Positions 55,557 through 64,000 of a stretch of DNA of 64,000 nt are shown here, one piece after another; position 1 is the stretch's first letter; the number at the start of each line of letters is the position of its first letter. The translations under genes were made by a program, and so were the position numbers. Source of the stretch: Amphiduros pacificus (Eukaryota; Annelida; Polychaeta; Phyllodocida; Hesionidae); the NCBI GenBank assembly GCA_949316495.1, contig OX439000.1, positions 11,972,834-12,036,833 on the forward strand. The letters are read 5' to 3'. The notes beneath the pieces were generated by a model. That model saw only the letters and a program-made list of their open reading frames with translations, did no database searches and was not told the DNA's origin.

Positions 55557-55663
55557 ATGGAGAATGTGGGGTGCACAGTCGAAAAGCAGTCCAGGTCATT
55601 TCATAACATATCTATTTATGAGGACATAAAAGCTGAGAAGAAGTCATTGATCTTCTCAAGAAG
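55557..55663 (+). CDS. Putative N-terminal exon of the double-bZIP gene
   Basis: ATG at 55557 opens MENVGCTVEKQSRSFHNISI... and reaches AAG followed by gtatga at 55663 in phase 2. The acceptor at 57376 has the matching phase, so joining gives an uninterrupted reading into the bZIP protein (635 aa instead of 588). If unspliced, the frame runs on to 55781 as a 75-codon ORF. It could be an alternative N-terminus, a 5' UTR upstream ORF, or an independent small gene. Confidence 0.4.
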
Positions 55664-55781
55664 GTATGACGAGGCTTGTCCAATAGGACAACAGCACGAA
55701 CTAGCACGACGAAGGAAGGGCCAGCTGACTGAGCAGTGTAAACAGCTTGTTGCCCAGTGCACCCGTCCGCAAGCCCAATAA

Positions 55782-56551
55782 CCACCGACATGTTGTTTTT
55801 ACAAGTTCATTGTCCTTTGGCACAAATGTTGATATATTTATTTAACAGTGCTATGCGATTTTTCGGATTTTATACGGATTAGTATATGTGGTATAGCGTC
55901 ATTTGTGACAGTTATATCATTAAATATGAGCCATCATCCATTCCAAGAAGCTTGCAGTGGGGTGAAGGTAGCGCAGAAGTGGCGGTCATTGCACTAAAAA
56001 TCCGGCTGCTGTTGCTACGCTTTTTATTGATCAGCTGCTTCTTGAAAAGGTCGTTATCAGGTGAACAGTAAAAATAGGAGCCTGAAGCAGCCAGCAGAGT
56101 TCTGCCCTCAGCACAGCTCATTATGCTAGCACTTATATGACCCCGCAGTGCCGGTCAAACCCATCATATCCAACCCATATGACCCACATTTCAACCCCCT
56201 GACGACCCTTACCGATATGCTCTATAAAGTTACATGATGTTCTACTGACAGTGACCCCTTACCCCACAATAACTGCTTCTCTGAAATCATGATCCGTGCT
56301 AATGCGGACTTCGCTAACAATGACCAACACGAAACACTTTTCTGAAACTTTCTGAACTGTTTTTACCGTGAAATATCCAAGCGTGTGGTGCCAGTGAAAA
56401 TACCCACATGCGACCAAGACAATAATTATCACTATTTTCCTTCATTGGTTTAGGCAAGATTTCAAAAGGTAGATGCACACTTCACAGAGTTAATTTTCTC
56501 AGTCCCATCAGGGTAAAATCCATTCCCACTCAATACTTCCAAAAGTGGTAA
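55782..56551. other. Upstream / first intron of the bZIP gene
   Basis: Overlapping 61- and 69-codon frames lie on opposite strands at 55886-56121 in slightly GC-richer DNA. Neither has splice partners that I can support. Confidence 0.4.
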
Positions 56552-56563
56552 TATGTGTGTGTG

Positions 56564-56594
<31 letters not shown>

Positions 56595-56595
56595 A
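56552..56595. repeat. (GT)n microsatellite
   Basis: GT dinucleotides broken once by TTT; about 44 bp. Confidence 0.95.
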
Positions 56596-56766
56596 GTTTA
56601 TATACAATGTATATGTGGTATTATTTAAACTTTTGCCATGGAAACTCTTACATATATCTGTACTTATGTGAGCCTCATTTCTAGGAAATGCACATTTGAT
56701 TTCCTACATCACGCATTTCCGTATCATATCACGACCAATTAGCATGATTAACTGGGAAGTATTCAA

Positions 56767-56846
56767 CACGTGTTCTTGAGCACACGTGTTTCCATCATTT
56801 TAATATCAATCAATAGACTAGTTATGTATATATATGATTATGTAAT
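56767..56846. promoter_or_regulatory. Paired E-boxes plus NFIL3/PAR consensus site upstream of the bZIP coding exon
   Basis: CACGTG at 56767 and 56783 (10-bp spacer) is followed by ATTATGTAAT at 56837-56846. The latter fits the E4BP4/NFIL3 and PAR-bZIP (D-box) consensus RTKAYGTAAY exactly. They lie about 530-610 bp before the coding exon's acceptor. E-boxes plus a D-box suggest clock input with self-regulation. This is inference from motifs. Confidence 0.45.
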
Positions 56847-57409
56847 CATAGTTTATATTAGAAGTTTTAGAAAGTCACCCATAACCACCTGATGGACACA
56901 TGAGAGGCTATTTGTTTTATAATAACATAACTGATCAACTTATGAATGCAAAGTTTTCAGAGAGGCACTTTTCAAAAAGGTTAATTCACGTTCTTAAAAT
57001 ATTAAGGCTTCTGGGTCTCGATAATTCTCCAATATTGACACTCATGCAAACATAATAAAATACCTCATGTCCATCTGTAATATTTTAATTTTATTCTCAT
57101 TTTACACTTAAATATGGCCATAATCATAAAAGTGACCTTCAATACATCAACAAAATTCTTAAGGAATGTGTTAAATTTAGATTAATTAAATGATAGCAAA
57201 GTATAGATTAAATGATGGCATACACAAATCATAACTGATTCTGAATTTAAGATCAAATACGATTAGTGTATTCGTAACATATTAATGAAATGAAATAGTT
57301 TTCCAGAAATTGTATATCAACCAATTTCTTCCATTTGGAGGAGACTAATGTTACTATTTGTTCATCTGTTTTCAGAATACACAGGAGAGAACAACAGTCA
57401 TTTGCGATC

Positions 57410-59176
57410 ATGGTCGCAGAAGGTAACCTAGATCCCAAACATTCTCAATTTGAATACCCGTATGTTGGTGGAAACTACATCATGGAGGCAAGTCCTCGAG
57501 TGGAGTCGCCATCCCCAGACAAGGTGTCATCTGCTGCCGATGCTATGCTCCGACTCAGTGGTTCAAGGCCCACGCTCACTCAAATGTACATGGTGCAGAC
57601 GAGCCCAAATATTGCTCAGGCGAAAGTGAAAGCTGCGCTGCCTCACGAATCTCTTGATAACTTGATGGAACACGGTGAGCTTAGTTCCATACAAGGACAA
57701 CATAAGCCAGACTTGTCTCTAGTAGCAAACAGACACAGGATTTCACGCAAACAGAGAGAGTTTACACCTGATACTAAAAAAGATGACCAATATTGGGTAA
57801 AGCGGAAGAAAAATAATGAGGCTGCAAAGAGGTCCAGAGAGAAGCGGCGGATGAATGACGTGGTGCTGGGGCAGAAGATAATGGAAGTGTCAACTGAAAA
57901 CAGTGAACTAAGAAGAGAACTTGAAGAGATCAAACGGGAGTTTGGTATACCCATAGACAGACCGTTTAAATCTGACCAGCCATATAAACATGACAACAGC
58001 AATAATACAAGCTTAAGCATGGCTTCTCCACGCTCCATAAGCAGTGACTCAAATAGTAGCTACTCTGTAGTTCAGCAAATTGTACCTCCAAATGTGGAGC
58101 TCACCAAGCTCTTAGCCCCTGCTGTAGCTCAGCAGTTGACTTCGCTGCCACAGCATCTACCTGTGTCAAATACAGGTATGCCACCCATGGGAATCACCAA
58201 ACCAATGCCGCTTCTGATTCCGGTCACTGCCTCGCAGTCAGTTTCACTGTTGACATCAGGACATGCCAACTTCACCACAAATGGTGCAGCTATTACTACA
58301 ACTCTACCTCTAGAATCAATGCCGACCAATATTCAGATCAAACAGGAAAATCTGGATGAATCTCACAATGACTATCCTGGCAGTACAACAGGGACCGCAC
58401 AGGACAGTTTCATCGGCAGTGACACCCAGGCAAACGAAGCAGCTGCCTTCCACTCTTGTTTGCGAGCCCCTGACATCTGTGACCCCATCTCACCAGAGAG
58501 TTGTTCCAGCTCGCCCCATAGCCTCACCATTGCCTTTTCCAATGCCTCATCCAGTGACAATTCTGACAATGAGAGGAACATAGCTCCACTTAATCTTAGT
58601 AAGAGACAGGGCGAGGAGATAAAGGCGCTAGAAATAGTTCCATATGAAGACCGCGTACCCCGCAGTCGCGAGAGGAAGGGCATCCCGCATAAACTGCGCC
58701 ACAAAGAGCAGTTTCTCAGAGATGACATGTCAGAGTCTGATAATTCAGGTAGAGAGGATAGCACAGAAATGATGGACATGGATGGAGTATACGCTCAAGA
58801 CAACATGTCACAGCAATATCAGTATGATCAGTGGACCAGCAACTTGACAGACAACACTACCTCAGGTGAAGACAACCCCAATTCAGCCGAGTACGGCACC
58901 CGATATGTAGAGCGCCGTAACCGCAATAATCTTGCTGCCCGCAAATGTCGAGAAAACAGAAAGATGCTCACCCACATCAGAGTAGCCAAGTCCAATATCC
59001 TAGAAAGAGAAAACAACACACTCAAGGAAGAACTCAGGAATCTGGCTGATGAGGTGAAAAACCTCAAAGAATGGATTGGGAAGAAGAATGAAGCTAAGGC
59101 CAAGGGAGAGAAGTTCTCTCTGCCTCCTGAGGACAACATTCAGGGGAAGATGTCTGCTACCTCAGACACAAACTAG
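57410..59176 (+). CDS. NFIL3/vrille-type transcription factor with two bZIP domains
   Basis: A single large coding exon, opened by the acceptor at 57375/57376, encodes 588 aa from ATG 57410. bZIP 1 (about residues 125-180) reads YWVKRKKNNEAAKRSREKRR then a leucine zipper ending REFGIP. YW.KR.KNNEAAKRSREKRR is diagnostic of the NFIL3/E4BP4/vrille class. bZIP 2 (about 496-556) reads RYVERRNRNNLAARKCRENR then IRVAKSNILERENNTLKEEL, closer to the PAR/CEBP style. The ~310-residue linker is Ser/Thr/Pro-rich. It carries IKQE (310-313), a SUMO consensus, and PLNLS (393-397), a CtBP-type corepressor motif, and has acidic stretches (436-460). It is a nuclear DNA-binding protein, probably a repressor of D-box genes. 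The second basic region is intact (NNxAARKCR), so it may dimerise or bind DNA independently. Known NFIL3 and vrille proteins have one bZIP. Confidence 0.9.
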   Translation: MVAEGNLDPKHSQFEYPYVGGNYIMEASPRVESPSPDKVSSAADAMLRLSGSRPTLTQMYMVQTSPNIAQAKVKAALPHESLDNLMEHGELSSIQGQHKPDLSLVANRHRISRKQREFTPDTKKDDQYWVKRKKNNEAAKRSREKRRMNDVVLGQKIMEVSTENSELRRELEEIKREFGIPIDRPFKSDQPYKHDNSNNTSLSMASPRSISSDSNSSYSVVQQIVPPNVELTKLLAPAVAQQLTSLPQHLPVSNTGMPPMGITKPMPLLIPVTASQSVSLLTSGHANFTTNGAAITTTLPLESMPTNIQIKQENLDESHNDYPGSTTGTAQDSFIGSDTQANEAAAFHSCLRAPDICDPISPESCSSSPHSLTIAFSNASSSDNSDNERNIAPLNLSKRQGEEIKALEIVPYEDRVPRSRERKGIPHKLRHKEQFLRDDMSESDNSGREDSTEMMDMDGVYAQDNMSQQYQYDQWTSNLTDNTTSGEDNPNSAEYGTRYVERRNRNNLAARKCRENRKMLTHIRVAKSNILERENNTLKEELRNLADEVKNLKEWIGKKNEAKAKGEKFSLPPEDNIQGKMSATSDTN

Positions 59177-60394
59177 TGCGACCTTACCTAAAGATGAGCT
59201 TAACACAATGAACAGAAAACTCGAGTCACTTGAGTGCCATTGTGTTGTCTTGTTCTACAAAATGTTCATACTTAAACAGAAATGATAAATCAGATTCGGG
59301 TGTTGATCATAGACAGCCATGATCTCAAAGTTCTCATGGAAGGTACATATAATTATTGACATAACTGATGTTGCATAAAGTGTTTTACCTCAGGGTAGGG
59401 TGTCTGCTGTTGGCAACATTCACATAAAAGTAAGACATTTATCAGGTATATCTCCATCTCATGGATCCACATTTTCTCTCAGCTTTTGCATCTTCAATGC
59501 TTCAGGAATAATTCTGAAATAAATACATTGTCACGTCATATGCGTGGCAAAATACAGGGAATCTTTTTAAAGAGAAATAAATCAGCTGATATTCAGATAT
59601 GTTACGTTTTAAATGATCAAAACTGCAGGGAGTATTATATTTGATGTTAAGGAGTATAACTCAAGTATTTTGTATTATAACAATAGTAACATACCTCAAT
59701 AGTGAGTGCTGACACACACATATATACTGAAATATAACCTTCTACCTGGATTGACCATTATGCTATTCCACTTACAAAAATAGTGTATTAACAGTTTTGA
59801 GTATGACATTCAAACAATATCAAAATCCTTTCTCTTCTTTAAATGATTTTCCTTTATTATTACTGCTGGCCAGTTGACGCATTATTTTATCAATTTTATC
59901 AGTTCAGGCGTTTTGTCGTTTGGCTTTTCTTAGAATTACGCCTCTAAACAGAAAGAGAAAATAATTGCCAGCATTGATTTATATTAAAATATAACATGTC
60001 ATATTCAAAGCTTATAGGGGGAAATATACGTTACCCTGTAGAGTAATCGTGCTTGACATAGAAAAATGTACTTTTGTGTGCAAAGAAAAATGTTCAGTAC
60101 TAGGATGGGCTCGGTGTCCATGGCTTCTTTGCATCACCTCAATGTCACGCGGGTTGATTTGTAACATTTGTTAGCTTTAAAACATTTAACTCTGTGACAG
60201 ATTTTAATGGTTTTATTGATATCAGTATAGGGTTTGTTCGCATATTCTGAAATGAAACGTGTATCATGATTATGTACATGCTTATTCTTCACTGCCAATA
60301 ATACATTGCTTTATAATGTGTCATGAACCTTTCATCACTTTACCTCATTTGTTGTGTGCCTCGGTGAGACCCTATCAATCCCGTGGGGAGAGGT
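59177..60394 (+). other. 3' UTR of the bZIP gene and downstream DNA
   Basis: AATAAA at 59518-59523 is a plausible polyadenylation signal about 345 nt after the stop, with another near 59575. The rest is AT-rich and noncoding. Confidence 0.5.
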
Positions 60395-60725
60395 GTTAGT
60401 ATATGTGGGCCATCCTGTGGGAAGAAATTGGGACTCTCCTATAGGGAGTACATGTGGGCCCTCCTGTGGGGAGTACATGTGGGCCCTCCTGTGGGGAGTA
60501 CATGTGGGCCCTCCTGTGGGGAGTACATGTGGCCTTCCTGTGCCTGTGGGGAGAAGTTAGGGCCCTCCTGTGGGGAGTACATGTGGGCCTTCCTGTGGGG
60601 AGTACATGTGGGCCTTCCTGTGCCTGTGGGGAGAAGTTAGGGCCCTCCTGTGGGGAGTACATGTGGGCCTTCCTGTGCCTGTGGGGAGAAGTTAGGGCCC
60701 TCCTGTGGGGAGTATATGTTTACAG
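60395..60725. repeat. Minisatellite, ~25-bp GTGGGGAGTACATGTGGGCC unit
   Basis: About 13 copies, in two forms (AGTACATGTGGGCCCTCCT and AGAAGTTAGGGCCCTCCT). The four overlapping Gly/Trp/Pro-rich frames are artefacts. Confidence 0.92.
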
Positions 60726-63700
60726 GCTGTAGCGATACATTGTGGGCCTTCCCGTAGGACAAATTGGGAGATCCTCAGATAGTGAGTGATATGGGGAGAT
60801 GGGTATGAGAAACACATTATACGGCTGTGTGTTATTTTTGGTAATGTATTATTATTGAATTGGTTTACCAGAGAATATTGTTGGTTCTCGTATGCATTGG
60901 TATAGTGCTGGAAAACGTTTCATGTAAGTGTTGATGTGTCGTATCATCGAATATCAATTATCTTCTCCGTTGAAACATAATCACTGATGATTTACGATCT
61001 TTGTGCACAATGTGTGATAAATGTTTTCATATGGTTGTATATTGCTTTGCAGGCATGCCTCTTGAAAAAGCATGAAATCAGAATTTCTAGCTTCATCAAA
61101 TGAAGAAATGAAAATTTTATAATGCAGGTATATAACGGGTCATTATAGTGCCCCAATAAGATGTTATATAGTGGTTCATATAGTGAATTATATAAAACAG
61201 CTCCTAACTGATCTACCTCTAATTGTCACAGCAACCGTGCAACCACATCGGGTAAAATTAACACAGTAACGTGTATGCTTTATGGAACCGTATTGTGGAT
61301 AGATAGAATCCTCAAATATGTTTGAAGGGTATATCTTAACAAATCCAAGGAATACAAAAATGTCACCTCACAACTGGATGACAGTGTAAAGATAATTAAG
61401 GCAAGTTGCTACGTAAAACGGGACATTAAGGAGAGAATAAATTATTTGTTACATACATATATTTGTTTTGGAGGTCCTCACATGTTTTACCTTTTCACAT
61501 GTGTAAACCTGATGTTGTACTTAGATAAATTGATATCAACTATCAAAAGCATATGCCGGCCATACAAGCATGCACGTTACCATAACAACATATGTGGCTC
61601 AGGACCTTTTTAGTGTAAATATTAAATCTATTGAATTTAATGTATTGCAAATGCTGTGTCAAGATTGTTATTACAGAGTATAATTAGCTTTGATATGATG
61701 CTTCTGTTATCAATGATATTTTATTGGAGTGGACTGATATTTGCATCCCACACTTCCGCCATTTTTTTTATTTGGAGAGACATTTTAAGGGTAATAATTT
61801 CGATGATGGGGTAAATTGTTTATGTCTTAAACATGCGACCAATCTTGAAAATGTGTTTATTAGCTTTTGTAATTTGGTTAGATAAAAGGCATCTGCTTTT
61901 AATTCTGAAAAACGGCATCTCAGGGTGAGAAGAAATCAAGGGAATTTGAGGATTAATATTGTGTTAACGTTATGTGGGACGCCCCTGTTGAGGCAGTAAA
62001 TCTTGCTTTATGCTTTATATCCACACATTGCTTATTTTACTGCTTGCTGTTTGTTACATCACCAACGCTGCACACAGCAGCACAGAAATATTCATATTGC
62101 ATGACCCACTTTGTTTCCCAGAGGCGCCATCTTGAATCTCTTACATAAGTCTCATGTTGGTTGAAGCTTTAAATATCTGATATCATCGATTATACAATAT
62201 CTCGAGCGGTGTTGCTCACCCAGCTTAAGAATATTGCTGAATTCAATACTGTGGGAGAACATGGACGAGAGCAACTCTCGTGGGAGCAGGTCTGCTCAGT
62301 GACAGTCGAAGAAATCATTTCAATTAAACCAAAAAAAGACAGCCTTTAATTTTGTCGATAAAAGACTGCAGCACGTCATGAATTGTTACACGATGTTTTG
62401 AGTTGTTATGACATGTATATGCATGAAATCCATACGAACTGTTGCCTAGGCTTTGCGGAAGTCTGTTTCAATATTAAGTTGTTTGGGCTTATCACATTTG
62501 GCATTCATAACTACGGCGCAATGTTGAAAGCAACGTGTAAGGAACATGTTAATTACAGGAAAAAAAACAAGATTATTAAACAAGATATAGATAATTCTCA
62601 AGACAGCAACTACCTCATTGCAGCCTGAACAACAGGCCAGCTTAGCTTTAAACACAGGCAGACAGCTGCACACGAACTTCCACACCCAACGCTATTATTA
62701 TAAGCTTCATGTCACAATTACCAATTATTCATGACTGTGTTATTTTATTGAGCCCTTAATTGCCGAAATCGGCACGGACATTCGCATTCAACAAATGTTC
62801 AAACACCCATGTTTCACACGTCGCCAAATTTATGTGTCTGAGAAAATCCAGAAAATATTCTCAGCAAGTTTGGTACAGCCACATTGTACTTTACACATGG
62901 CGCCAGGTATGTGGATGCGAGCTGAAGCCGAACTGCGACTGGCCTCACGCCGGGTCACTGGGCCATGCCAACCGAGGTCGCCCAGACCTATATTTTGGCA
63001 ACCCGATTGGCTGCACGAATAATAGGGATACCCTGGTCTTGATTGTTAGTTCATACAAGGCCAAGCAAGTGCTGACGTTTCAACCTGGCAGGAAGCCAAA
63101 AATATTGTTGTAAGTAAGGAGATGAATTAGATTGACCGCGTTCCTTGGTTGAAACAACAAGGCTTTAGCATCTATTAAATGCTTGGACAGCTGACTTTTA
63201 ATGTCATGTGCATTTGACACACGTGCACGGTGCCTGTGGTCATGGTAACTCGGGCGCCATGAAGACTGACGTCAGCTGAACCAGTGTATGTTTTTACCTG
63301 GAAACAAACACGACCATCCATTCGCAACAATCTTGCTTCTCGCCTTGTCTATTTTTCTGCAAAAAAAACCCACCATAGCCTGCATCGATTATTTCTTCGC
63401 TTCAGCTTGTTTTCTACTGACGAGCTGACTTCAAAACATAATGAGATGAAGCTTGGGAAGTAATTCGTGATAGTAATAGCACAGTTAAAAGACAGCAACC
63501 AATCATAACGCAGTTTCCAACCACTGGCAATTTAATTGGAAAGAATGCATAATGACGAGTGTGAATCATGTTCCCGGTCACGTGGGTGTATTATGTAAAA
63601 CATGGAGAAAAATACCTGCAAATCTTGTATAAGTGGAAACAAACTGGGTCAGCACTGACGCAGTGCTATGCAAGGTATGAAGATGTTTTTTTATTGAAGG

Positions 63701-64000
63701 TAATTGATTTCTACCATTTTATGTTAATAATACATTTCATACCTTTTGAGCGTGGTATATTATGATTGAGATTGTGACATTGGACGTGTCATGTGAATTT
63801 TCTTCTTGCGCGCAGTTCTCGACTGCCATCTGGTGATGAAACTAATAAATACTTGTGCGTCTACATGATATTCTTCTGTCACAGTTTATATGATTAATTT
63901 GTAAATTTTAATTGTCATTTCAAATATAATACAAATGTTAAAAATAGAAAAGGTTAATGCTTTTTTCCTTGTATACACCTAACACATTTGTTCCGTATAA
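60726..64000. other. Intergenic, nothing recognised
   Basis: No exon with splice partners, RNA gene or mobile element identified. Two overlapping frames at 62760-63113 are Arg/Lys/Cys-rich without domain signals. CACGTG occurs at 63220 and 63581. The DNA is somewhat GC-richer at 62880-63350, which could mark a promoter of a gene beyond the window. Confidence 0.4.

Noticed and set aside
55886-56121. Opposite-strand 61- and 69-codon frames
   Set aside because: They overlap each other and have no partner exons; probably conserved 5' region or chance.
60354-60732. Gly/Trp/Pro-rich small proteins
   Set aside because: Frames of a ~25-bp minisatellite.
62760-63113. 117-codon basic, Cys-containing ORF
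   Set aside because: No domain, splice partner or codon bias; an overlapping frame of similar length suggests chance openness in GC-richer DNA.

Overview
This window is nuclear DNA of an invertebrate animal. It is AT-rich, has GT-AG introns, and is crowded with minisatellites, long-inverted-repeat elements and MITEs. A lophotrochozoan, most likely a mollusc, fits best. The reasons are tandem nicotinic receptor genes without the alpha-type Cys-Cys pair, a big-defensin-like secreted protein, and arrays carrying the CAAGGTCACAGG core common in mollusc DNA. The species cannot be named from the sequence.

Layout. 0-8.7 kb is gene-poor: an element with ~310-bp terminal inverted repeats, a TTAA-flanked piggyBac-like non-autonomous element, five unrelated minisatellites in a row, and a lone inverted-repeat arm. 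10.4-11.7 kb (+) is a two-exon gene for a secreted protein with two tandem beta-defensin-like six-cysteine units and a Gly/His/Tyr tail. 14.9-17.0 kb (+) holds the last four exons of a protein resembling only the stalk of dynein heavy chain. 17.9-25.5 kb (+) and 28.2-30.9 kb (+) are tandem paralogues (438 and 442 aa) of unknown function with matching exon phases and a shared 30-nt microexon; the first has a possible PD-(D/E)XK nuclease-like core. 31-37.8 kb is repeat country. 37.7-44.1 kb (-) is a complete six-exon non-alpha nicotinic receptor subunit whose last codons and stop lie in a MITE. 46.0-49.0 kb (-) is its decayed tandem neighbour. 55.6-59.2 kb (+) is an NFIL3/vrille-type transcription factor with two separate bZIP domains; CACGTG E-boxes cluster upstream, and an E-box pair and an NFIL3-consensus site lie in its putative first intron. 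59.2-64 kb holds the 3' UTR, one minisatellite and nothing else recognised.

The genes are not a pathway. They are neighbours in an accessory, repeat-driven region. The strongest leads are the double-defensin/Gly-His protein, the double-bZIP clock-type factor with its E-box landscape, the MITE-made receptor C-terminus, traces of shuffling in the receptor array, and the unknown tandem gene pair. Exon joins were derived by hand from splice signals, reading phase and paralogue comparison, and are predictions.
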